Below, one piece after another: positions 1-7,430 of a stretch of DNA of 37,150 nt (position 1 is its first letter; each line of letters begins with the position of its first letter). The DNA lies in contig JAIOIK010000102.1 of NCBI GenBank assembly GCA_019912545.1, positions 1 through 37,150 on the forward strand, read 5' to 3'. A program made the position numbers and the translations under genes. The DNA is from Ignavibacteria bacterium. GTDB lineage: Bacteria > Bacteroidota > Ignavibacteria > Tepidaquicellales > OLB5. A model generated the notes under the pieces. It was given only the letters and a program-made list of their open reading frames with translations. It was not told where the DNA came from and did no database searches.

Positions 1-184
1 CCTCAACCTTTTTATCTATATGCTCATCACGATTGAATATAAACTGGCTTTTCTTTTCGGCTATTTTATCGACTTTAAAGAGATTGTAACCGAGCGTTAT
101 AAGGGCAGCTGCTAAGCCAAGATCATAAGTAAGAAACTTCACATTTAAAGAGTCCGTTTTACATGGTTGATTATTTGAAGTCAT
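1..184 (-). CDS. DUF5659-like protein, partial (C-terminus cut by window edge)
   Basis: An open frame starts at the ATG at 184 and runs leftward off the window, giving 61 visible residues. It begins MTSNNQPCKTDSLN and continues with YDLGLAAALITLGYN, a pattern (aspartate, small hydrophobic helix, LGY) that resembles DUF5659, a short domain of unknown function common on plasmids, phages and integrated elements. Charged residues (KVDKIAEKKSQFIFNRDE) follow. The upstream bases give no convincing ribosome binding site. It lies 150 bases downstream of the 293-aa gene on the same strand and could share its transcript. Function unknown. The family match is from memory of the sequence pattern only. 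Confidence 0.5.
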   Translation of the reverse strand, partial: MTSNNQPCKTDSLNVKFLTYDLGLAAALITLGYNLFKVDKIAEKKSQFIFNRDEHIDKKVE

Positions 185-337
185 ATTAAATTAGTTAAAT
201 GTTTATGAGTACCAATGCATTGGATTGATAGATGAAGCTTCTATCTCTAGATGGCGAAACTCACGATGATTTGAGAAAAATAAAAAACCCTTAGTAAAAA
301 CTAAAGATTTTCGATAAGTTATAGAAAGCAAAATTCG

Positions 338-1219
338 CTAATCTTCTATAACTTGAGGAGCTTCTTCGTTTAAAAACTCCTGAATACCAAGCACGTCATC
401 ATTTATTTCAACAGGATTGTTAGGCACTGTAATTATCGGAGGTGGGATTAATGTCAGCTTAATTTTATAGGAGTTGCCGCTTTTTTCATGGCTGGATTTA
501 TAGGGATAGAACGGATCGTAATCAATGGAAAAGTATTTTTGGAGTATTTCAGTCAAACCCTGTTTTTGCTTTTTGTAAGTATCTTTGGCCTCAGTATCTT
601 TTATTGTAATTTCGCCGTGACATTGAGCCAGCACTTTTAAAAATACCCATTGCTCGCTTGGAGAAGGCACTTTTCCTTTGCCAACCATTCCCATTTCCTT
701 GAAATCCGTAATATGCTTCAGCCGTTTAACCCAAATTTCTATTTTTTCGTTATTCAGAAATTTGACAATAACATTATTCCAATGAGTTCCGGCAGGGATT
801 TTATGAGGAAATTTGGGACCTGCTTTCTCAGGTTCTCTGGGCTTAAGCGCATCAAGTCTTTCATTTAAGCCGGTAATTTTAATTTCGCCGATAATAGGCA
901 GAGGATTATTTATATCAAATAAAGAAAGTTGTTTAGGGTTATTGGTATAGGATGATTTTCTGCTTCTTGTACGCTTTTTAAAATAATTTGGATTACCCCA
1001 ATAGTCCTTTCTTCCCGGTTGTTTTTGAGGTCGGATAGGTAAGCGGGCATTTAGAAACGTTTTTACCATTTTCATATTAGAAATCAAAAACTGGTAGTCC
1101 TGTTGATTGACAATTCCTGTTTCAAAAAAATGTTTGAGTGTTACCTCAAATCGTTTGACTTCTAGCTGTAAATAATGTTGCTGCCAGGAATTTGAATTAA
1201 ATCCTTCTTGCGGTTTCAT
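338..1219 (-). CDS. Hypothetical protein of the integrated element (293 aa)
   Basis: I do not recognise this protein. The first 60 residues are helical, with several Trp, Gln and Tyr. Residues about 60-100 are very basic (RPQKQPGRKDYW, then KKRTRSRKSS), which suggests nucleic-acid contact. The last third, from about residue 180, starts PSEQWVFLKVLAQCHGEI and looks like a small winged-helix type fold. No signal peptide or membrane segment is seen. The gene sits with the DUF5659-like fragment and on the same side as the integrase, so a role in maintenance or replication of the element is possible but unproven. The ATG at 1219 has only A-rich upstream sequence, which is usual in this lineage. 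Confidence 0.7.
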   Translation of the reverse strand: MKPQEGFNSNSWQQHYLQLEVKRFEVTLKHFFETGIVNQQDYQFLISNMKMVKTFLNARLPIRPQKQPGRKDYWGNPNYFKKRTRSRKSSYTNNPKQLSLFDINNPLPIIGEIKITGLNERLDALKPREPEKAGPKFPHKIPAGTHWNNVIVKFLNNEKIEIWVKRLKHITDFKEMGMVGKGKVPSPSEQWVFLKVLAQCHGEITIKDTEAKDTYKKQKQGLTEILQKYFSIDYDPFYPYKSSHEKSGNSYKIKLTLIPPPIITVPNNPVEINDDVLGIQEFLNEEAPQVIED

Positions 1220-1440
1220 TGCAGGATATTCTTAACATAACTTTATTCTTATTTTAGCAAAAAATTCAGGAATTTTCTTATTTTGATTAAATACAGCCTG
1301 AAACAAGAATATATATTATCTTACTACTCTGAACCTCTTTTAAATTTTCGAGAATATATTTTTTTCATCCTTATAGAAATCGGTATAATGATTTCCTTTT
1401 TGTTCCAATCTTGTTTAATGTCCATTAAAAGATTAATGGC

Positions 1441-1448
1441 TAATTTTG
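1441..1448 (+). promoter_or_regulatory. Possible -7 box (TAATTTTG) upstream of the 155-aa gene
   Basis: TAATTTTG fits the Bacteroidota-type TAnnTTTG -7 consensus and lies 49 bases before the ATG at 1498. No clear TTTG -33 box is present at the usual spacing, so this call is weak. Confidence 0.25.
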
Positions 1449-1497
1449 TTAGTACCAGAAAACAGTCAAAATAACAATTCTAAAATATCTTTTTCCA

Positions 1498-1965
1498 ATG
1501 CAGATAGTACCGAATTTAATCGAACAAATATCAGAGCCTTTCAATATAAAGGAACTGCATGTAAATTTTGTCAGGAATACAAAACCGGGTGAAATTGTGA
1601 TCAATAAAACGGCATTTCTTTGCCATATGAACAGAAAAATATCCCAATGCATCAAATTACCAAAGGCTAAAGTGTATATTTCCAGTAAAGTGTTAAAACA
1701 CCTGTATGACAAACGGCCCGCTCAGGAATATGATTGCTTATTGGAAAATATATTCGGAATCACAAGATATCCCGATCTTCTATATATTAACAAAAGCGAT
1801 AAATCCGGGGATTATATCTTTGTTAAGGCTGTAAAGGGGTATAGCTATATGTGTTCTGCCAAATTTATTCAAACGAACAATTGTGGTAAATTAAATATTA
1901 TAACCGCCTTTTCCGTAAAACCGGAGTATATGAAAGATTTTAAATTGATATGGAGTTGGAAATAG
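1498..1965 (+). CDS. Hypothetical protein, possible BECR-fold (PBECR-like) nuclease, 155 aa
   Basis: The C-terminal half (about residues 58-155) reads VYISSKVLKHLYDKRP, then a helix, YPDLLYIN, GDYIFVKAVKG, and ends ITAFSVKPEYMKDFKLIWSWK. This order (strand, helix with KH, Pro-Asp turn, three strands, a T-x-F strand near the end) resembles the phage Barnase-EndoU-ColicinE5-RelE (PBECR) nuclease-like domains found in phage and mobile-element proteins. The first 55 residues are a separate N-terminal part without a recognised motif. The gene has its own terminator at 2034-2070 and stands alone on the plus strand. A toxin or nuclease role is an inference from shape only; a plain hypothetical protein is the safe alternative. 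Confidence 0.6.
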   Translation: MQIVPNLIEQISEPFNIKELHVNFVRNTKPGEIVINKTAFLCHMNRKISQCIKLPKAKVYISSKVLKHLYDKRPAQEYDCLLENIFGITRYPDLLYINKSDKSGDYIFVKAVKGYSYMCSAKFIQTNNCGKLNIITAFSVKPEYMKDFKLIWSWK

Positions 1966-2033
1966 GTTCACATTTGTAAGATTTTTTTAGTTGTAGTATA
2001 TTTAATAGTGCAGTTCTTTTTTAACGTATCTTA

Positions 2034-2070
2034 GCTCGAAATGATTAATTCATTTCGGGCTTTTCTTTTT
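2034..2070 (+). terminator. Rho-independent terminator after the 155-aa gene
   Basis: An 11-bp stem (GCTCGAAATGA with TCATTTCGGGC, one T-G pair) closes a TTAAT loop and is followed by TTTTCTTTTT. It lies 70 bases after the stop at 1965. Confidence 0.8.
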
Positions 2071-2194
2071 CCTGAAGGAAAAAAGGGAAAATTGCCCAAA
2101 ATTTTCCCTTAGACTATCAAAAGGTTTAATGCACCTTGAAAACTCAATATATAATTTTGTACTGACTCAAAACTAAAGAAAAAGGAGTTATGAA

Positions 2195-2374
2195 ATGGGT
2201 TGGTTTACAAAAGAAGCAAAAGCATTTGGTCGTGAGTTTGGTAGGCAGGGTAGTATTCTGTTGTTTGGTAAAGCACCTAAACCCAAGCGGCATAGCCCTC
2301 CTAAAAAGAAAACCGGAGCACAACGCCAATATGAACGGGCACAGCGCTTGGCAAAGAGAAACGGCTTCAAATAA
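2195..2374 (+). CDS. Small basic hypothetical protein (59 aa)
   Basis: This short gene begins MGWFTKEAKAFGREFG and ends QRLAKRNGFK. The start at 2195 is fixed by a strong ribosome binding site (AAGGAG at 2182-2187, 7 bases upstream). An overlapping frame starting at 2190 is longer but lacks suitable spacing and composition. The middle is very basic (GKAPKPKRHSPPKKK), followed by an Arg/Gln-rich helix, so DNA or RNA binding is likely. There is no Cys and no membrane segment. It lies just before an imperfect hairpin at 2378-2406 and converges with the HTH gene. Small basic proteins of this kind are frequent in integrated elements; I do not know its family. Confidence 0.65.
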   Translation: MGWFTKEAKAFGREFGRQGSILLFGKAPKPKRHSPPKKKTGAQRQYERAQRLAKRNGFK

Positions 2375-2377
2375 CTA

Positions 2378-2406
2378 AGCCCGCCCCGACAGTTCAGGGC
2401 AGGGCT
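2378..2406. terminator. Imperfect GC-rich hairpin between convergent genes
   Basis: AGCCCGCCC pairs with GGGCAGGGCT around one bulged A. The hairpin lies between the stop of the 59-aa gene (2374) and the stop of the HTH gene (2415). There is no long T-run on either side, so terminator strength is uncertain. Confidence 0.45.
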
Positions 2407-2414
2407 CTTATGAA

Positions 2415-2645
2415 TCAGTCCATCAATCCGTGTGAATCCACACGGTTTTGATGTGACTTTTTAGTGTTCTTTAGCTGGTTTGTAGCAATTGTTTTAAGCG
2501 TTTCAGCTAAAATAGCTCTGTCGAAGAATATGCTATTGGCTAATCTGAAGTAGCCGGGTATAACTGCTTGATGCTTATACACCCATTTCTGACTTCTCTT
2601 TAGCAGTAATGCGACATCAGCGACAGACAGGTAATTGGAATCCAT
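2415..2645 (-). CDS. Helix-turn-helix protein, excisionase-like (76 aa)
   Basis: The protein starts MDSNYLSVADVALLLKRSQK, the usual opening of MerR/excisionase-type HTH domains (LSV-x-DVA-x-LL, then the recognition helix KRSQKWVYK). A short wing with FRLANSIFFDRAIL follows, then a basic tail. I chose the ATG at 2645 and not the one at 2672 because AAAGGAGT lies at proper distance before it. It is divergent from the tyrosine integrase that starts 145 bases away, which is the classic place for a recombination directionality factor. The inferred role is control of integrase direction or of element genes. A transcriptional repressor of the same fold would look alike. Confidence 0.75.
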   Translation of the reverse strand: MDSNYLSVADVALLLKRSQKWVYKHQAVIPGYFRLANSIFFDRAILAETLKTIATNQLKNTKKSHQNRVDSHGLMD

Positions 2646-2789
2646 ATGGATCACTCCTTTAGTCCCCAACACCCATTTTATTTTAACTTAGCCTAACACA
2701 CCACCACCATATATAAAGACACATATTTTACCGCTCTAAAAAATAATTCATTTAAAATCAAAAAACAAAATAAAAAGAAAGGAGAAATA

Positions 2790-3752
2790 GTGTCAGCCTA
2801 CTTAAGAAAACTAAAAAAAGGCACATTTTGGTATTACAAATTTAAATTCAGCGGAACGGTCTATTTCTCCGAATGTATTTATGTATCAAAAAGTGAGGCT
2901 AAAAGAGCCGAAGCCATTAAATACGAGGAAGTAAGCAATAAAAAAAGAAATACCCTTGATGTGCCTGTTTTAAGCCTTAGAGACGCCATTATCGAAAGAC
3001 TGGACTACGTAAGGGCTAAAAAAAGCGTTGATTATTATAAAGACAATAAAAGGTACTATTCAATGCTCTTAAAGTCTCTTGACAATATTCCGATAGACAG
3101 CATTACCCGAAAAGACATTAACGATTTTATTTTCACTCAAGCCAAAATTGCTAAATTAGCGGGCAGGGATAATTATGCTGTTAACTATATGCTCAATCTA
3201 TTTAAGGCTCTTTTCAATTATACTATTGAAAGCCATGAATTGAACATGAGAAATCCCTGTTTAGGCATAAAACCCTTTGCAGTAAAAAAGAAATTAAAAT
3301 ATATTCCGAGTGATAAGGAAATTGAAGCAGTAAGAGAGCTTTGTGATCCATACCAAAAACTCTTAATTGATTTCGTATCTGAAACAGCGGCACGGATTAA
3401 TGAACCGCTAAAAGTTACAGGTAAAGATGTATTCGATACATATGTAGTTTTATATACGAAAAAAAGCAAAAATTCGAATGTAATACCAAGAAAAGTACCA
3501 AAACCTGATTGCATCAAAGATATTAAAATTGAACCGGATGAAAGATTATTTAAATTATGGTCTGATACCCCAAAGTTTTTAGAAAGGAAGATTCAGGCTT
3601 TAGGGCAACATTCATGGAATTGGCACAATCTGAGACACAGACGGGCAAGTATATGGCATACTGTTGAAAAACGTCCTTTGTATGAAGTAATGTGTTTATT
3701 GGGACATAGCCAGTTATCTACGACGCAAAAGTACCTTCAAATGATAGTATAG
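2790..3752 (+). CDS. Tyrosine recombinase / phage-type integrase (320 aa)
   Basis: This enzyme cuts and rejoins DNA at attachment sites to integrate and excise the element. Residues 1-50 look like an arm-type DNA-binding domain (GTFWYYKFKF, then SKSEAKRAEAI). Residues about 60-165 form the SAM-like core-binding domain, and 170-320 the catalytic domain. The catalytic set is visible: R202 (in AARINEP), a candidate K224 or K225, H279 and R282 (HNLRH), H306 (LLGHSQLSTTQ) and the nucleophile Y315. Translation starts at GTG, 2790, behind GAAAGGAG. The length is at the short end for the family, but the protein is complete, with only five residues after the nucleophile. It faces the HTH gene and ends 91 bases before a strong terminator. 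Confidence 0.93.
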   Translation: MSAYLRKLKKGTFWYYKFKFSGTVYFSECIYVSKSEAKRAEAIKYEEVSNKKRNTLDVPVLSLRDAIIERLDYVRAKKSVDYYKDNKRYYSMLLKSLDNIPIDSITRKDINDFIFTQAKIAKLAGRDNYAVNYMLNLFKALFNYTIESHELNMRNPCLGIKPFAVKKKLKYIPSDKEIEAVRELCDPYQKLLIDFVSETAARINEPLKVTGKDVFDTYVVLYTKKSKNSNVIPRKVPKPDCIKDIKIEPDERLFKLWSDTPKFLERKIQALGQHSWNWHNLRHRRASIWHTVEKRPLYEVMCLLGHSQLSTTQKYLQMIV

Positions 3753-3843
3753 AAGTTTGTAGACTTTTAAAACAGTTTTTTGGATGGTAATCGCTAGTTT
3801 TAATATACAAAATATATTGACTATAAATAATAAACATATATAG

Positions 3844-3876
3844 AGGGCGTTTCATAAAATGAAATGCCCTTTTTAT
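3844..3876 (+). terminator. Rho-independent terminator after integrase
   Basis: AGGGCGTTTCAT pairs with ATGAAATGCCCT (12 bp, one G-T pair) around an AAA loop, followed by TTTTT. Confidence 0.85.
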
Positions 3877-3947
3877 AATCGGGAACTATTTTTAGGTAAT
3901 ACCAATTCATTTTTTACGAAAACGAATTATCTAGGTGTTAAACCATA

Positions 3948-3978
3948 TTTATCTTTCATAATTTTCTTGTTATATTTG
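3948..3978 (+). promoter_or_regulatory. Bacteroidota-type promoter for the TerB operon
   Basis: TATATTTG at 3971-3978 is an exact TAnnTTTG -7 box. TTTA at 3948-3951 lies 19 bases upstream, close to the TTTG -33 consensus with its 19-21 base spacing. Transcription would start near 3985, leaving a leader of about 140 bases that contains the hairpin at 3995-4025. Confidence 0.5.
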
Positions 3979-3994
3979 TGTAGACAAAATAGAG

Positions 3995-4037
3995 GGTAAC
4001 TTTCAGAACAATACCTGAAGTTACCTTATTTTACTTT
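3995..4037 (+). terminator. Leader hairpin with T-rich tail, possible attenuator
   Basis: GGTAACTTTCAG pairs with CTGAAGTTACC around an 8-base loop with one bulged T, followed by TTATTTTACTTT. It lies just downstream of the predicted start of transcription and 90 bases before the TerB start codon, so it would sit in the operon leader. It could act as attenuator, mRNA stabiliser or simply a second terminator for the integrase. Confidence 0.5.
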
Positions 4038-4125
4038 ATGATAATCCAAATAAAATTCTAAGGTTACTTTTTTAATAAGATATTAGTTATAATGTACTAT
4101 AGATTTAGATTCAACATTTAATCAT

Positions 4126-6120
4126 ATGACAGCTATACTTATAATAATGGCTATTGCAATTCTAATTGTTGTTGTAATTCTAATCGTTATTGTGAGCCGT
4201 TATATAGTTGCTAGAAACCAGAATACGAGTAGATTAAAGTCAGATTTTTCAAACAAATATGATTCTCAAAGATTAAAAATGGATTCGAATAATCAATTAG
4301 TAAATAGTATACAAGACATGAAAATTACAATAACGACGTCAAGTAGCTATAAAGATGATTCAATTATTGATATTACAGGTCAATCAAGCAACATTCCATC
4401 AAACATCAATTTGAAGAAATATACCAGTGGTGTCCCGTTTTGGGCACACCATTATGTTTATTCCTTCAATGAGTTAATGGGGGCTTCATATGAACAAAAA
4501 GGTTTTTATCATTTTTTCAAGGGATGTTTTCTCAAGGGTGAATATTTAGATCTTGAAGGAAACACAAATTATGCATTCATTTTATTATTTGATTTACTAA
4601 ATGAATATGAAACCAATAAAAAATTACTGAAGCTTGAAAATCATTTTAATATACTGGGGCAATATTATCCCAAGACAAAGCCCTATTGCAATGCTTACTT
4701 TGCTAAAATATTAGCCGGTGATGAAAGTGATGATGCAACGAAAATAAAAAGTGAAAACGAATACAGCCAAAATTACTATTATGACAATGACTATTGGTCT
4801 TTAGGAACAAAATATAAAGCTAAGCTAAAACTAAATGAAGAGGAAGTCAAACTACTTAATAAACTTTGGTATCCAACAAATAATTTCTGTAGTATTGAAT
4901 ATTGTTTTATGGAAATTCTTAAGCTCTATGTTTTAGTAATATTAGAATTGAATAAGAAATTTATCGAAGAAGGAAGTACTATAGATTCACAATTTATATC
5001 AGTTGCCGATGTCGTTGCAAGAAAACACTACAATTACAGAAACGGAAGTCATAATTACAAGTATTGCTTAGAAACAACTACAAAAGAATTATATTCTTAT
5101 ATCTTTAAACATTGCGAAAATGCGGTTCGAGAATATTATGGTCACAAACGAAAGATAAGTACTGATATATATTATTCAAATAAAGAAATCAAAGAGATAT
5201 ATGAGTCTGTAATTGTTTCCAGGGTATCTGAGATACTTCCGATTCTGATTAATTCGGTTGCGTTTCCTGATGAAGAAACAGAAATTCAGCTTTACACAAA
5301 AAACACTGGTCGATGGAAGTTCAAATTTGAAGAATTAACTAAAAATTACGATGGGAATATAAAAAAGTTTACGGACTCGATTCATGTTCTAGCAAAACTA
5401 AATCAAAAAAATCCATCCATCGAAAATATTTTCTTTGATGCATCAAAGTTTATCGCTAAATACGATAAGGAATCGGCTCTTATTCTATATATTCATTACT
5501 TATATTATGATTTAATATCAACTACTTTTGATAATAAACGATTCACAAAAACTATTCAGAAGAATTTATTTAAAACGAATGAACAATTACATGATTTCGA
5601 AATAATTGTAAGTGAACTGATTAATGATAAGAACCTGGACAAGGCTTTAAAGAGCGTTTCCAAAGTATACGAGGTTAAGAGAAAGAAAATTCGACTTGAC
5701 ACAGCTTCAATAAAAGAAGTACAGCAACAACATTCTGGAACAGTTGAACTCTTGAATGAATATTTAAAAGACGATTATGAAGATGAAAATAATACTATCA
5801 AAACTGAAGAAATGAATAAAGATGAAATCTTGATTGAAATAGTTCCCAAGATTGAAGGATTTCAAAGTTCAGCATATGAAAGTGATATTGCCTTTACGCC
5901 ATTACATTTAGAAACATTGGAATTATTTGTAAAAAGTAATTTTTCATTACCTCAATTAGATCTTGAATTATTTGCAAAATCAAAAAGCATCTTTAAAAAT
6001 CAATTAGTAGAAAGTATTAATGAAGCATGCTATGATTTGTTAGATGATGTATTAATAGAGGAAGAAGATGATTTTTATGCAATTAATATAAACGACTTTC
6101 AAAGAATTTCTGTAAAATGA
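4126..6120 (+). CDS. Membrane-anchored TerB-N/TerB-C domain protein (664 aa)
   Basis: Residues 4-28 are an uninterrupted hydrophobic helix, which suggests anchoring to the membrane with the rest in the cytoplasm. Residues about 100-310 match the TerB-N pattern: FWAHHYVYSFNELMG, then YEQKGFYHFF and NTNYAFILLFDLLNEYE. The last 75 residues (THE LETLELF region through FYAININDF) match TerB-C, with its acidic stretch EEEDDF near the end. TerB-N and TerB-C flank or replace TerB modules in proteins linked to Ter stress systems and to DNA-processing gene neighbourhoods. Here it is the first gene of a three-gene operon with a BrxD-like ATPase and an Lhr-like helicase, and its stop overlaps the next start as ATGA. 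The inferred role is sensor or scaffold for that pair. No strong ribosome binding site precedes the ATG. Confidence 0.8.
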   Translation: MTAILIIMAIAILIVVVILIVIVSRYIVARNQNTSRLKSDFSNKYDSQRLKMDSNNQLVNSIQDMKITITTSSSYKDDSIIDITGQSSNIPSNINLKKYTSGVPFWAHHYVYSFNELMGASYEQKGFYHFFKGCFLKGEYLDLEGNTNYAFILLFDLLNEYETNKKLLKLENHFNILGQYYPKTKPYCNAYFAKILAGDESDDATKIKSENEYSQNYYYDNDYWSLGTKYKAKLKLNEEEVKLLNKLWYPTNNFCSIEYCFMEILKLYVLVILELNKKFIEEGSTIDSQFISVADVVARKHYNYRNGSHNYKYCLETTTKELYSYIFKHCENAVREYYGHKRKISTDIYYSNKEIKEIYESVIVSRVSEILPILINSVAFPDEETEIQLYTKNTGRWKFKFEELTKNYDGNIKKFTDSIHVLAKLNQKNPSIENIFFDASKFIAKYDKESALILYIHYLYYDLISTTFDNKRFTKTIQKNLFKTNEQLHDFEIIVSELINDKNLDKALKSVSKVYEVKRKKIRLDTASIKEVQQQHSGTVELLNEYLKDDYEDENNTIKTEEMNKDEILIEIVPKIEGFQSSAYESDIAFTPLHLETLELFVKSNFSLPQLDLELFAKSKSIFKNQLVESINEACYDLLDDVLIEEEDDFYAININDFQRISVK

Positions 6121-7430
6121 TAGACAACATTAAACCTAAGGAGGCCACTTCCATAATCAATTCATTGATTAGTGGTGTAGTTCCTAAAATTGGAGTACAA
6201 CATATAACTGTTGGACGCTCAGAAGAAATAAATGCAGTTGTAGCTGCCTTGCAAGATGTGAAAAATGGACATAGCATGGTAAAATTTTGGATTGGCGATT
6301 TTGGTTCCGGTAAATCCTTTATGCTTCATTTGTTAAATACAGTTGCTTTAAAGCAAAAGTTTGTCGTAGCAAATGCTGACTTTACTCCTGATAATCGCTT
6401 GTATTCAAATGACGGGAAAGGCGTTGCACTATATTCAGCTATTATAGATAATATATCAATTCAAACTAAACCCGAAGGTGGAGCATTGCCGACTTTACTG
6501 GAAAAATGGATTGAACAAATTATCACGAAAACAGCAAACGAAAATAATATTTCATTGACTGAAATTCGTAATGAGCAATACCTAAAACTTATTCAAAGCA
6601 ACATCATGAAAACCATTCACGAAATTACTGAGGTCGGTGGTTTCGACTTTGGGACGGTTGTAATGAAATACTATGAAGGCTATATCAAAGATGATGAGCA
6701 TTTGAGACGAAGTGCTATTAAGTGGTTAAAAGGCGAATATAGAACCAAAACGGAAGCAAAACAAGACTTAGGGGTTAGAGAGATTATCAATGATTTGAAT
6801 TATTATGATATGCTCAAAAACTTTTGTAAACTTTTTGTAAGTATGGGTTATAGCGGTTTTATGATTAACCTTGATGAAGCTATCAATCTCTATAAGATTT
6901 CAACTTCTGTTATGAGAGAAAAAAACTATGAAAAAATACTTACTATTTATAACGACTGTTTTCAAGGAAAAGTAGCTAACTTGTTTTTCAATTTTGCAGG
7001 TACTAAGGAAGTTTTAGAAAATGAACGCAGAGGACTTTTCAGTTATAGTGCATTAAAATCAAGGCTTCTAACAAATAAGTTTGAAACATTAGAAATTAGA
7101 GATTTTGCACAGCCGGTAATTCGTTTAATGCCTCTAGACCATAATGAAATATTTGTATTGCTCAAAAAACTAAAAGCAATTTTTGACTATAATTATAAAA
7201 CCGACATTTCAATAAGTGATAATGAAATTCAACTATTTATGGAGGAATTGTTCAATAAGCCCGGTGCATCAGAATTTTTGACACCAAGAGAAGTAATAAG
7301 AGATTTTTTAAATATACTGAATATCATTCGTCAAAATCCAACAGTTGATAAAAATAAGTTATTTGGAGAACTTGAAATTTCAGACGAAAGACCTGATGAA
7401 GTTTCATTAGACAGCATTGAAGAACTATAA
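6117..7430 (+). CDS. BrxD-like ATP-binding protein (DUF2791 family, 437 aa)
   Basis: This is a P-loop ATPase of the BrxC/BrxD (DUF2791) group. The Walker A motif GDFGSGKS lies at 60-67. The family signature AIKWLKGEYRTKTEAKQDLG spans about 200-219. Walker B FMINLDEAINLY lies at about 248-259 with D253 and E254. The sensor-like AGTKEVLENERRGLFSY lies at about 294-310. Length and motif order are normal for BrxD, the ATPase that accompanies the BrxHI helicase in type 2 BREX. The start codon overlaps the TerB stop by 4 bases, and the stop shares a base with the helicase start, so the three proteins are probably made in fixed ratio. The inferred job is an ATP-driven switch or loader for the helicase on foreign DNA. 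No methylase, PglZ or BrxC gene is nearby. Confidence 0.88.
   Translation: MIDNIKPKEATSIINSLISGVVPKIGVQHITVGRSEEINAVVAALQDVKNGHSMVKFWIGDFGSGKSFMLHLLNTVALKQKFVVANADFTPDNRLYSNDGKGVALYSAIIDNISIQTKPEGGALPTLLEKWIEQIITKTANENNISLTEIRNEQYLKLIQSNIMKTIHEITEVGGFDFGTVVMKYYEGYIKDDEHLRRSAIKWLKGEYRTKTEAKQDLGVREIINDLNYYDMLKNFCKLFVSMGYSGFMINLDEAINLYKISTSVMREKNYEKILTIYNDCFQGKVANLFFNFAGTKEVLENERRGLFSYSALKSRLLTNKFETLEIRDFAQPVIRLMPLDHNEIFVLLKKLKAIFDYNYKTDISISDNEIQLFMEELFNKPGASEFLTPREVIRDFLNILNIIRQNPTVDKNKLFGELEISDERPDEVSLDSIEEL

Larger units (their letters stand above)
3753..4125. other. 373-base gene-free region between integrase and cargo operon
   Basis: It holds the integrase terminator (3844-3876), a promoter-like pair at 3948-3978 and a second hairpin at 3995-4025, all annotated separately. 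The remainder is very AT-rich and shows no coding frame. A near-repeat of the hairpin arm (GGTTACTTTTTT, about 4062-4073) occurs about 40 bases after the hairpin. Confidence 0.6.

Noticed and set aside
1283-1474. Plus-strand frame of 63 codons before the possible BECR gene
   Set aside because: It needs a TTG start without ribosome binding site, has low-complexity hydrophobic composition due to AT-rich DNA, and no familiar pattern.
2190-2378. Longer frame overlapping the 59-aa gene
   Set aside because: The AAGGAG site is only 2 bases from this start, while it is ideally spaced for the frame starting at 2195, whose composition is more protein-like.
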